NCBI RefSeq assembly: GCF_000316645.1
Contig: NC_019684.1
Location: 496,001 to 560,000 of the forward strand
Reading direction: 5' to 3'
Origin: Nostoc sp. PCC 7524
GTDB taxonomy: Bacteria; Cyanobacteriota; Cyanobacteriia; Cyanobacteriales; Nostocaceae
DNA length: 64,000 nt
Positions 19,124 to 28,110 of the stretch are shown in pieces. Numbering within the stretch: the first letter of the stretch is position 1; each line of letters starts with the position of its first letter. Under the pieces are notes generated by a model. It ran no database searches and was not told the origin of the DNA. It was given only the letters and a program-made list of their open reading frames with translations. A program made the translations under genes and the position numbers.

Positions 19124-19997
19124 AGCAGTTGACCAAGTGATAGTAGTTGTCCGGGATACAGATACAGAAACTTGGCAATTCCTCGCCCACTTCGACCCCC
19201 AACACCTCCCACTACAAACCGTCACCGTCACACAACCAGGGGTAGTAGCAGCCCTCAACGCTGGGATGGCAGCAGTCACAGGCGATATAGTTTCCATCAC
19301 CGATGACGATGCCGCCCCCCATCCTGATTGGTTAGCACGCATCAACACCCACTTTCTTGCAGATAGTGCCGTTGCTGGGGTGGGAGGTCGTGACTGGGTT
19401 CACCAAGGCAACCAAATATTAGACGACTCCCGCCCCATAGTCGGACAATTGCAATGGTTTGGCCGAGTCATTGGCAATCATCACCTAGGAGTAGGAGAAC
19501 CCCGCGAAGTTGATGTTCTCAAAGGCGTGAACATGAGTTTTCGCACCCAGGCGATCGCCCAACTACGTTTTGATGAGAGGATGCGAGGTACAGGCGCACA
19601 GGTACATTTTGAAATGGCCTTCACCCTTACCTTAAAACGCGCCGGGTGGAAAATGATATACGACCCCCAAATAGCCGTAGATCACTATCCCGCCCAAAGA
19701 TTTGACGAAGACCAACGTCACAACTTCAACCCCACAGCCCAAATCAACCTAGTCCACAACGAAACCCTCATCTTACTAGAACACCTCCCCCCCCTACGCC
19801 GTGCCATCTTCCTACTGTGGGCAATCCTCATAGGCACAAGAGACTGTTACGGCCTCATCCAATGGCTAAGATTCTTCCCCAGCCAAAACCAACTAGCCAC
19901 CCGCAAACTCCTAGCCTCACTCCAAGGACGCTGGCAAGCATACAAAAACTTCCAAACCCAACCCCTCCTCAAAACCCTTAGCGCACCTTTGCGTTAA
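19041..19997 (+). CDS. Family 2 glycosyltransferase, C-rich gene
   Basis: 318 residues from ATG 19041, inside the 3' end of the previous gene. TVLIPTYRRPLDLSRCLLAL starts the GT2 fold, SITDDDAAPHPDWL supplies the DXD, and a C-terminal hydrophobic segment (about 245-265) may associate with the membrane. The coding strand is noticeably richer in C than its neighbours, with many C-ending codons. It ends in a repeat related to other intergenic copies (GCGTGCCTCTGCG). Confidence 0.85.
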   Translation: MQNTVLIPTYRRPLDLSRCLLALQAQTKAVDQVIVVVRDTDTETWQFLAHFDPQHLPLQTVTVTQPGVVAALNAGMAAVTGDIVSITDDDAAPHPDWLARINTHFLADSAVAGVGGRDWVHQGNQILDDSRPIVGQLQWFGRVIGNHHLGVGEPREVDVLKGVNMSFRTQAIAQLRFDERMRGTGAQVHFEMAFTLTLKRAGWKMIYDPQIAVDHYPAQRFDEDQRHNFNPTAQINLVHNETLILLEHLPPLRRAIFLLWAILIGTRDCYGLIQWLRFFPSQNQLATRKLLASLQGRWQAYKNFQTQPLLKTLSAPLR

Positions 19998-20033
19998 CCT
20001 CAGCGTGCCTCTGCGTTTTACCAAGGAAATACC

Positions 20034-21467
20034 GTGATTTCTCAACAAATACTCTTTAACCCATTTTCCAAAGAACACTTTTCACCCAAAGAGCGATCGC
20101 TACAGGCTTGGATCGTCATCCTCGCCTTTGCATTCCTCACCATCGCCTGTTATTTTATCGGTGCTGCCAGCCTCCTGCGCCTCATTTATCCAGTCGGAGC
20201 TTTTGTTGTCGCCATATTTTTATACTTACGCCATCCTATCTTATATATCGGCTTTAACTGGTGGATTTGGTTCATCTCCGCCTTTGTTGCCCGTTTAGTA
20301 GACTATCGCATCGGTTGGGATCCCACCCGCCAGATGCTCGTAGCACCATATTTAGTATCATTTGTTAGTATTGCTACCTTTATCAAATACTTACCCAGTG
20401 CTGCCCGTCAGGGAGGCTTACCCTTTATTTTGCCTGCTTTGGGCGTATTTTACGCCTTTCTCGTAGGACTAATTTATAACGCACCCCTACCCGTAGCACG
20501 GGGACTTTTAGATTGGCTCAGTCCCATCATTTTCGCCTTTCACTTATACATCAACTGGCGAGATTACCCCAGCTATCGCCAAAATATGCAGCGAGTCTTT
20601 TTCTGGTGTGTACTACTTACAGGTGCTTACGGCGTGTATCAATTTGTAGTAGCACCAGAGTGGGATCGTTACTGGCTGATAGAATCGAGACTTTATACCA
20701 GTTCCGGCTCTCCTGAACCCTTCGGAATGCGTGTGTGGAGTACAATGCACTCCGTTGGCCCTTATGCAGCCGTATTGCAAGCTGGCTTGTTATTAATGTT
20801 CACCGGTACCCAAGGAGCATTAACTTTTCCAGCTTCCGCCTTGGGTTATTTGTCATTCCTACTTACCCAAGCCCGTAGTAACTGGGGAGGTTGGGTAGTG
20901 GGGGTAATCATGATTTTCATTTCAGTGAAAACACGCATTCAAATGCGATTAATCGCTATTATTGTCATGATGGCAATTTGCGTTGTCCCCTTAACTACTA
21001 TCGAACCCATTTCTGAAGTTGTAGCAGAACGGATGGAAAGTTTTACCAATCTGCAAGAAGATACTAGCTTTAGAGATAGGTCAGGGAACTATGACAGAAA
21101 CTTGAATCTCGCCTTGACTAACGGATTGGGTAACGGATTAGGAAATATTTGGAAAGTCAACGAAAAAACCGGACAAATTGAAGTATTCGTAGTTGACAGT
21201 GGTGTTTTAGATATGTTTTTCACCTTGGGATGGTTTGGCGCTCTCCCATATTTAGGTGGATTAATTTTATTGCTTTACAGCGTTTGTAGTTATAGTGAAG
21301 CCCGATTTGATAGTTTTGTCAGTGCTGCCCGTGCTATTGGTATAAGTTCATGCGCCCAGTTAATTATCAGTAGCGGAATGCTGAGTGTAATGGGGATGAT
21401 TTTGTGGGGATTTTTAGCTATGGCAATGGCAGCTCACAAGTATTATAAGCAGCAAGGGATGAGTTAA
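20034..21467 (+). CDS. Wzy/O-antigen-ligase-like membrane polymerase
   Basis: 477 residues from a GTG with CAAGGAAAT upstream. It has about ten to eleven hydrophobic segments and a large outside loop (about 215-245 and 310-380), the usual topology of Wzy polymerases and WaaL ligases. It would join lipid-linked HEP repeat units at the outer face of the plasma membrane, working with the Wzc-like protein encoded upstream. It is the last plus-strand gene of the locus that clearly concerns polysaccharide. Confidence 0.75.
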   Translation: MISQQILFNPFSKEHFSPKERSLQAWIVILAFAFLTIACYFIGAASLLRLIYPVGAFVVAIFLYLRHPILYIGFNWWIWFISAFVARLVDYRIGWDPTRQMLVAPYLVSFVSIATFIKYLPSAARQGGLPFILPALGVFYAFLVGLIYNAPLPVARGLLDWLSPIIFAFHLYINWRDYPSYRQNMQRVFFWCVLLTGAYGVYQFVVAPEWDRYWLIESRLYTSSGSPEPFGMRVWSTMHSVGPYAAVLQAGLLLMFTGTQGALTFPASALGYLSFLLTQARSNWGGWVVGVIMIFISVKTRIQMRLIAIIVMMAICVVPLTTIEPISEVVAERMESFTNLQEDTSFRDRSGNYDRNLNLALTNGLGNGLGNIWKVNEKTGQIEVFVVDSGVLDMFFTLGWFGALPYLGGLILLLYSVCSYSEARFDSFVSAARAIGISSCAQLIISSGMLSVMGMILWGFLAMAMAAHKYYKQQGMS

Positions 21468-21598
21468 TAGGCAATAGGCACTCTTCCAATAGGCAATAGT
21501 TCTTCTCCCTCATCTTCCCTCACTCCCCACTCCCCCAACTGTACTGCTGCATCCCAAGTTGGTACAATTCAGGGTACGAGAGAGGAAAACATTCAGAC

Positions 21599-22333
21599 AT
21601 GGTAGCTACCCATACAGATTTAAATATTGCTGCCCTAGAAGCAGAATACAGTCAAAAATCACCAAGGGAAATTCTCAAATTTGCCTTGGAAACTTTTAAT
21701 AACCTAGCAATTTCCTTCAGTGGTGCTGAGGATGTTGTTCTCATTGATATTGCTTCTAAAATTACCAATAACTTCCGCGTGTTTACACTTGATACCGGAC
21801 GTTTGCACCCAGAAACATATCAGTTGTTGGATCAAGTCAGAAAACATTATGGGATAAAATTAGAAGTAACGTTTCCTGACACTGCGGAAGTTCAAGCTTT
21901 GGTAGAAGAAAAGGGATTGTTTAGCTTTTACCAAGATGGTCATAAAGAGTGCTGTGCAGTCCGCAAAGTCAGACCACTGCGCCGCAAACTTAACACCCTT
22001 GATGCTTGGGTGACAGGACAACGCAAAGACCAAAGCCCCAGCACCCGCAACCATATTCCAGTCATTGAAGTTGATAGCGCCTTCTCTACCGAAGACCATC
22101 AATTAATTAAGTTCAATCCCTTAGCAAATTGGTCTTCTGCTCAGGTATGGGAATACATCCGCGCTTTAGATGTGCCTTACAACAAATTACACGAACGCGG
22201 TTTTATTAGCATTGGCTGCGAACCTTGTACTAGACCAGTATTACCCAACCAGCACGAACGCGAAGGCCGCTGGTGGTGGGAAGAGTCCACCGCTAAAGAA
22301 TGTGGTTTACATGCTGCTAACTTGCAGAAATAG
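21599..22333 (+). CDS. cysH: Phosphoadenylyl-sulfate reductase
   Basis: 244 residues, typical length. The substrate loop [14 protein letters not shown], the [14 protein letters not shown] region with the paired Cys, and the C-terminal [14 protein letters not shown] with ECGLH are all present. ECGLH carries the catalytic Cys that attacks (adenosine) phosphosulfate. CC plus CEPC would fit the iron-sulfur (APS-using) type; both substrates occur in the family. A terminator follows. It supplies sulfite for cysteine synthesis; cysK lies at 34.7 kb. Confidence 0.9.
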   Translation: MVATHTDLNIAALEAEYSQKSPREILKFALETFNNLAISFSGAEDVVLIDIASKITNNFRVFTLDTGRLHPETYQLLDQVRKHYGIKLEVTFPDTAEVQALVEEKGLFSFYQDGHKECCAVRKVRPLRRKLNTLDAWVTGQRKDQSPSTRNHIPVIEVDSAFSTEDHQLIKFNPLANWSSAQVWEYIRALDVPYNKLHERGFISIGCEPCTRPVLPNQHEREGRWWWEESTAKECGLHAANLQK

Positions 22334-22358
22334 TATAGACATACCTGTATGATGTATC

Positions 22359-22398
22359 TGTAGAGACGTAGCAGTGCTATGTCTCTACAATAGTTTTT
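22359..22398 (+). terminator. Terminator after cysH
   Basis: TGTAGAGAC and GTCTCTACA (22359-22389) form a stem around GTAGCAGTGCTAT, followed by ATAGTTTTTAG. It belongs to the GAGACG hairpin family seen elsewhere in the window. Confidence 0.65.
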
Positions 22399-22471
22399 AG
22401 TTAATGACGACCCTCGATTTTTAAAACATCCCCTAAAGATAGATTTACTTTATAAATTGTCTCTGAGTAAT

Positions 22472-22668
22472 ATGGCTGTTGCAGGATATGGGTATCGAAC
22501 AGCTAGTCTTAGACACTTAGTTCGAGAACTCCAGCAAACACTCAAGCTAATACAGGAGAAGTTCTCGATTTTATTTAGGGTGACATTTGCTCAATCAATC
22601 AGTGGAAAAATGAACGTAAGACTCCTTCTCCTTTAGCACTCAAGCAAATTGACACTTTGCTTGATTAA
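22472..22668 (+). pseudogene. Frameshifted XRE-type helix-turn-helix regulator
   Basis: From ATG 22472 the frame reads LRHLVRELQQTLKLIQEKF then RVTFAQ. The family continuation INQWKNERKTPSPLALKQID appears in a different frame and ends at TAA 22666-22668. Restoring one base near 22594 joins the two parts into a normal short XRE-HTH protein. It sits 83 bp upstream of the hybrid kinase, where it could once have been a co-transcribed regulator. The call rests on my reading of the two frames and recall of the family. Confidence 0.65.
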
Positions 22669-22751
22669 TTGTCTGAGTCACACAACGAGACTTTACACAA
22701 TCGCAATCAAGCAATGGGAGGCAAATATTTTCCAGCAAAGGGGCTAAAAGC

Positions 22752-25700
22752 ATGAGTGCAGAGGAACACAAGGTAATGTCCGAAAACTTGTTTATTGGTG
22801 GTGGCGATATGGGTGCGCTGATGAGAGCTTACGATTGGGCGCAGACATCACTGGGATCTGTCGAGAACTGGTCAGAAAGCTTGAAAACTACCATTAGTAT
22901 CCTATTAAACGCCCCCTATCCTATGTTTTTGGTTTGGCAGGGTAATTCCGATGCACGTCTTCTGTTTTATAATGATGCCTCCGCTTCTGTATTTGATAAG
23001 AGCGGCGATCTAATTCCCTTGGGTCAGAGCATTAGCCAGGATTGGGCTAAGGGTTGGGGTAAGCTGCGATCGCATATCGAGCAAGTATTCACCACTGGGC
23101 AACCTCTGCGACACGAAAATGAACAGGTTCCCCATGATCAAGATGATAATTTTGGCGGACGCTCCTACACTTGGTCATACACCCCCATCTGTGACGAGAC
23201 GGGACAGGTAAGTGGTGTACTGGTGACAGGGTATAAAGTCTTACCCGAAATTATACAACCTGCACTCAGCAACCAGTCCTTTGACAGCATCAAGGAAAAA
23301 TTACAGCGTCGGGAAGAGCAGTTGAGCCTGATTACCAACGCTCTACCTGTTTTGATTGCTTACATCGACAAAAATCATTATTACCAATTCAATAACCAAA
23401 CCTATGAAACTTGGTTTGGGCAAACTGCTGCCAACTTAACAGGTAAACACGTTCGGGAAGTTTTGGGTGAATCTGCTTATGAATCTGTTCGTCCCTACAT
23501 GGAGCTGGCGTTATCTGGGGAACAAGTTACCTTTGAAAGCCAAATTTCTTACCTTGAAGGTGGCACTCGTTATATTAGAGCAGATTACGTTCCCCACATC
23601 AACAGTCAGGGTGAGGTGGAAGGATACTTCAGTCTAGTCAGCGACATCAGCGAACAACAAGCTGCCCTTCGTGAACGCCAACAAGCAGAAGCAGCACTAC
23701 ATCACAGTGAAGCTCAACTTCGCCTACTTACAAATTCACTGCCTGTTCTCATCGCTTACGTTGATCATCAGCAGTATTATCGTTTCGTCAATCAAACTTA
23801 CACCGATTGGTTTAATCTTCACCCACAAGAGATTATTGGTAAGCACGTTAAGGATATTCTAGGACAGGAAGCTTATCAAACCATAAAACCTGATATTGAA
23901 ACTGTATTGTCTGGGCAGAAAGTCAGCTCAGAGAAATATGTATTTTTCAAAACTGCTGGCTGGCGTTATGTCCAACGCTATTTTGTCCCCGAACTTGGGG
24001 AAGATGGCACTGTCAGAGGCTATTACGCATTAGTGATTGATGTCACAGAGCGTACACGAGCGGAAGCAGCCCTGCGTCAAAGTGAAGAGCGACTAAGACT
24101 GACGATGGCAGGCGCACAAATGGGAACATGGGATGTAGATCTGCTCACTGGTCAAGCCATTTGGTCAGAACAGCATTTCACGATGTTAGGATATGAGCCT
24201 GTCACCACTGGGGAAGCCACAGAAGAAATGTGGATGAGCCGCATTTATCCCGATGATTTAGAGCGAGTCATCCAGGAATGGCAGCAGTCACGCCAAGAAA
24301 ACAGGTTTTATCGTACGGAATACCGGGTAATTCGAGCAGACAATGGAGAAATTTCCTGGTTAGCAGCTTTAGGAAATTTTACTTACGATCGCAATGGTCA
24401 GGCAATCCGCTCTATCGGGGTTTTATTTGATATTAGCGATCGCAAACGAGACGAAGCCGAACGCAAACAAGCGGAAGCAGCCCTGCGTGAAAGTGAAGAG
24501 CGATTCCGTTTAGTAACGCACGCTGTCAATGGGTTGGTCTTTGACTGGAACTTACAAACTAATGAGGTATATCGTTCTGAAAAGTTATATCAGCTTGTAG
24601 GGATTAAACCAGAGGATGCCCCACCTTCTGCTAGTTGGTGGCAAGAGCGAATTCATCCCGTTGATTATGCTCGTTTGCAATCGCAAGCCATCGAAATGTT
24701 TAACAGTGGCAATCCCCTTTATGAAGCGGAGTATCGGGTTCTTCACGCTGATGGACACTGGGTGGAGGTGTGGGAGCGGGGCTGTTTAATTCGAGATCAG
24801 CAAGGGCAGGTAATCCGTTTGGTTGGTTCTACTGTGGATATTACTGAACGCAAACGCACTGAGCAAGCATTGCGGCAAGCTGAAGAAAGGTTGCGAGTGG
24901 CACTGCAAAATGCACCGATTACGGTCTTTAACCAAGATTGCGAATTAAAATATACCTGGCTGCATAATCCGGTTCTGTATGATTTGAATGAAATGATCGG
25001 CAAAGGCGATCGCGATTTTTTGCCACCCGAAGATGCGGAAATACTCATGAGAGTGAAACAACGGGTTTTAGAAACTGGTATCGGCACTCGTGAAGAAATC
25101 AAGTTGACCAGAAATGAAACTAACTACTACTACGACTTAACAGTAGAACCTTTGCGCGATGTAAATAACACTATTGTGGGCATCACCTGTGCTGCAATCG
25201 ATATTTCCCGACTGAAGCAAACTGAAATCAACTTGCGTGAAAGTGAAGCCCGCTTCCGGGGCGTGGTGGAGTCCAACATGGTGGGCATTCTCTTCTGGGA
25301 AGCGTCGGGTTGTATCACCGATGCCAACGAGAAAGCAGTGCAAATGCTGGGCTATAGTCGTGAGGAACTGCAATCAAAACAGGTGCAGTGGCAAGACATC
25401 ACACCACCAGAGTTTCACGAGCTTGATGCCGCGATGGTGGCACAGATCCTAGCAACAGGGATTTGTCCCCCGTTTGAAAAAGCTTACATCCGTAAAGACG
25501 GAACCAAAGTACCTATCTTAATTGGCTGTGGTTTGTTACCGGGTTATAGCGATCGCGGTGTGGCTTATTTTATTGATATTAGCGAACGCAAACAAGCAGC
25601 AGAGGCACTACGAGAGAGTGAGGAGCGGCTACAAATTGCCTTAAAAGGAGCTAATTTAGGCACTTGGAACTACGATTTAACTGATGGCAAATTAATTTGG

Positions 25701-27539
25701 TCAGATCGTTGCAAGGCAATGTTTGGACTGCCAGTGGAGGTAGAGATGAATTATGCTCTGTTTCTTGAGGCTGTTCATCCTGAAGACCGACAACAAATTG
25801 ACCAGGCAGTTACCCAAGCGATCGCCCAGCAGCAGGACTATGATGTTGAAATGCGAACACTGGGGGCGGATGGCACATTACACTGGGTGCGGTCAATTGG
25901 GCGGGTTTACCGGAATCAGCAGGGCTTACCCGTGCGGATGGCAGGTGTAGCTCTTGACATTACCGCTCGCAAACAAGCCGAAGCCGCATTACACCAGAGT
26001 GAAGAACGATTAAGGCTAGCTCAACGGGCGGCGGGTGCTGGACTATGGGATTGGGATATTGTTAATAACCATGTCACTTGGTCAGAGGAATACTACCAAA
26101 TATATGGTCTTGATGCCACGGTCACACCCTCCTACGATACTTGGCTGGCATCGATTTTGGCACCAGATCGAGAGCAAGCAGATCAGGCAACGCGTGAGGC
26201 TTTAGCACATCGCACCAATCTGAATGTAGAATTTCGTATCCTGCACCCAACCCAAGGAATTTGCTGGATCTCAGCCATTGGGCAAACATTCTGTGATGCT
26301 GACGGACAACCAAAACGGATGACGGGTATTGTCCTCAACATCACCAACCGCAAGCAAGCTGAGGCAGAACGAGAACAGTTGTTGGCTAGGGAACAGGTAG
26401 CACGACAAGAAGCTGAACGAGCCAACCGGATTAAAGATGAGTTCTTGGCGGTGCTTTCCCATGAGTTGCGATCGCCTCTCAATCCGATTTTGGGTTGGTC
26501 AAAGTTACTGCAAAGTCGTCGGTTAGATGCTGAAAAAACCGCGCAAGCTTTGGCAGTGATTGAACGCAATGCCAAGTTACAGTCCGAACTGATTGAAGAC
26601 TTGCTTGATGTCTCGCGGATTTTGCAAGGCAAACTCCGCTTGAATGTTGTGAATGTGGATCTGGCAGCAACCATTAAATCAGCTATGGAAACGGTGCGGT
26701 TAGCGGCGGAAGCTAAGTCAATTCAAATTCAGCAACAACTCGATTTTAATATTGCCCCAGTTTTTGGAGATTCTGCTCGCTTACAACAGGTAGTATGGAA
26801 TTTGCTCTCTAATGCAGTGAAGTTTACACCCCAAGGCGGGCAAGTTGATGTGCGGTTAGAGCAACATGGCCATCAAGCCCAAATTACAGTTAGCGATACG
26901 GGTAAAGGCATTGCGGCGGATTTTCTACCCTACGTGTTTGACTACTTCCGTCAAGCTGATGGTACAACCACCCGTAAATTCGGGGGATTAGGTTTAGGCT
27001 TGGCGATCGTCCGTCACTTGGTGGAACTACATGGCGGCACAGTTGAGGCTGAGAGTTTAGGGGAAGGGCAGGGGGCAACATTTACAGTCAGGCTGCCACT
27101 GATAGCCAATGTGCCGCAGATCAGCCAGAACCATCAATCATCAAAATTATCAGTTGATTTAAGCGGCGTGCAAATTCTGCTTGCTGATGATGATACCGAC
27201 ACAAGGGAGTTTGTGGCTTTCTTGTTAGAGCAAGCTGGGGCAAGAGTGGTGACAAGCAAAACTGCCAGCGAAGCATTCGCCATTTTAATGCGATCGCAAC
27301 CAGATGTGTTAGTCAGCGACATTGGAATGCCCGATATGGATGGTTATATGCTGATGCAACAAGTGAGAGCGTTACTACCAGAACAAGGTGGGCAAATTCC
27401 CGCGATCGCCCTCACTGCTTATGCTGGGGATTTTAATCAACAGCAAGCTTTACAGGCAGGATTCCAACACCATATCTCAAAACCTGTGGAGCCAGATATT
27501 TTACTGCGGGCGATCGTTAATCTTATCAAACACAGCTAG
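22752..27539 (+). CDS. Multi-PAS hybrid sensor histidine kinase
   Basis: 1595 residues with no clear transmembrane segment, so probably cytoplasmic. About nine PAS-like repeats span residues 20-1190, linked by short RKQAEAALRESEERF-type helices. A HisKA domain follows with FLAVLSHELRSPLNP (phospho-acceptor H1237), then an HATPase with NAVKFTPQGG and GLGLGLAIVRHL. The C-terminal receiver is ILLADDDTD with acceptor D1523 in VSDIGMPDMDG. There is no output domain, so it must signal through a phosphorelay partner not seen here. AAGGGG lies upstream of the ATG. A broken XRE regulator precedes it. The signal sensed is unknown. Confidence 0.92.
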   Translation: MSAEEHKVMSENLFIGGGDMGALMRAYDWAQTSLGSVENWSESLKTTISILLNAPYPMFLVWQGNSDARLLFYNDASASVFDKSGDLIPLGQSISQDWAKGWGKLRSHIEQVFTTGQPLRHENEQVPHDQDDNFGGRSYTWSYTPICDETGQVSGVLVTGYKVLPEIIQPALSNQSFDSIKEKLQRREEQLSLITNALPVLIAYIDKNHYYQFNNQTYETWFGQTAANLTGKHVREVLGESAYESVRPYMELALSGEQVTFESQISYLEGGTRYIRADYVPHINSQGEVEGYFSLVSDISEQQAALRERQQAEAALHHSEAQLRLLTNSLPVLIAYVDHQQYYRFVNQTYTDWFNLHPQEIIGKHVKDILGQEAYQTIKPDIETVLSGQKVSSEKYVFFKTAGWRYVQRYFVPELGEDGTVRGYYALVIDVTERTRAEAALRQSEERLRLTMAGAQMGTWDVDLLTGQAIWSEQHFTMLGYEPVTTGEATEEMWMSRIYPDDLERVIQEWQQSRQENRFYRTEYRVIRADNGEISWLAALGNFTYDRNGQAIRSIGVLFDISDRKRDEAERKQAEAALRESEERFRLVTHAVNGLVFDWNLQTNEVYRSEKLYQLVGIKPEDAPPSASWWQERIHPVDYARLQSQAIEMFNSGNPLYEAEYRVLHADGHWVEVWERGCLIRDQQGQVIRLVGSTVDITERKRTEQALRQAEERLRVALQNAPITVFNQDCELKYTWLHNPVLYDLNEMIGKGDRDFLPPEDAEILMRVKQRVLETGIGTREEIKLTRNETNYYYDLTVEPLRDVNNTIVGITCAAIDISRLKQTEINLRESEARFRGVVESNMVGILFWEASGCITDANEKAVQMLGYSREELQSKQVQWQDITPPEFHELDAAMVAQILATGICPPFEKAYIRKDGTKVPILIGCGLLPGYSDRGVAYFIDISERKQAAEALRESEERLQIALKGANLGTWNYDLTDGKLIWSDRCKAMFGLPVEVEMNYALFLEAVHPEDRQQIDQAVTQAIAQQQDYDVEMRTLGADGTLHWVRSIGRVYRNQQGLPVRMAGVALDITARKQAEAALHQSEERLRLAQRAAGAGLWDWDIVNNHVTWSEEYYQIYGLDATVTPSYDTWLASILAPDREQADQATREALAHRTNLNVEFRILHPTQGICWISAIGQTFCDADGQPKRMTGIVLNITNRKQAEAEREQLLAREQVARQEAERANRIKDEFLAVLSHELRSPLNPILGWSKLLQSRRLDAEKTAQALAVIERNAKLQSELIEDLLDVSRILQGKLRLNVVNVDLAATIKSAMETVRLAAEAKSIQIQQQLDFNIAPVFGDSARLQQVVWNLLSNAVKFTPQGGQVDVRLEQHGHQAQITVSDTGKGIAADFLPYVFDYFRQADGTTTRKFGGLGLGLAIVRHLVELHGGTVEAESLGEGQGATFTVRLPLIANVPQISQNHQSSKLSVDLSGVQILLADDDTDTREFVAFLLEQAGARVVTSKTASEAFAILMRSQPDVLVSDIGMPDMDGYMLMQQVRALLPEQGGQIPAIALTAYAGDFNQQQALQAGFQHHISKPVEPDILLRAIVNLIKHS

Positions 27540-27570
27540 ATTATCCCAAGGTATTTTTGTGATGTTTATT

Positions 27571-28110
27571 TCACAACTTAATCATAAAACTTTCTCGTAG
27601 ATGAAAATCAGCCTCTAAACCTTTATGAGTTAATGCCCAGTAAGTCACATGATTATTTTGTTGTTTAACAACAGTAGTAATTGCAACTTCCAAGATTTGT
27701 TCAGGCGAGATAATCTTATCTAAATTGAAACTCAACGAAAGCATTAAACTATCTGATTGATTTTGGACACTAAAAGGAAACACACTAAAAGCTGTTTCTT
27801 CTTGCATACCTTGGCGATAGCCATCAAAACGGTAGATATTCCAATGTCCAGTCGGTGAAAGGTTAAATTCCCAATAACGTTGAGAATTATTGATACCAAG
27901 AAAGAACTCAAAGCAGGTATCTTGCCATAGTTCATGCTGGCGTGTGGGTGTGTTTGCGAGTGGAGGAATTACAACTTGTCCTAAATCACCTGTAAGTTGG
28001 TAGTTGATGGCAAGTTGATTTCCGTCACGACTGATATCTCCCGTGATGATTGCATCAGGTAAAGATTCTCCAGAAGGGAATGGTTGTAAAGAAAATGTTT
28101 GCTGGTTCAT
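27571..28110 (-). CDS. DOMON-like domain protein
   Basis: 179 residues, no signal peptide or membrane segment. The central part (WQDTCFEFFLGI, YWEFNLSPTGHWNIYRFDGYR) matches the DOMON-like beta-sandwich family found in cyanobacteria and proteobacteria. The start ATG overlaps the stop of the upstream APH-type kinase by 4 bp, so the two are translationally coupled. The family may bind sugars or haem; no function can be assigned. Confidence 0.75.
   Translation of the reverse strand: MNQQTFSLQPFPSGESLPDAIITGDISRDGNQLAINYQLTGDLGQVVIPPLANTPTRQHELWQDTCFEFFLGINNSQRYWEFNLSPTGHWNIYRFDGYRQGMQEETAFSVFPFSVQNQSDSLMLSLSFNLDKIISPEQILEVAITTVVKQQNNHVTYWALTHKGLEADFHLRESFMIKL

Noticed and set aside
26183..26674. 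163-residue antisense frame inside the hybrid kinase
   Set aside because: It lies wholly within the kinase gene, has no recognisable domain and follows the reverse-strand codon pattern of that gene.
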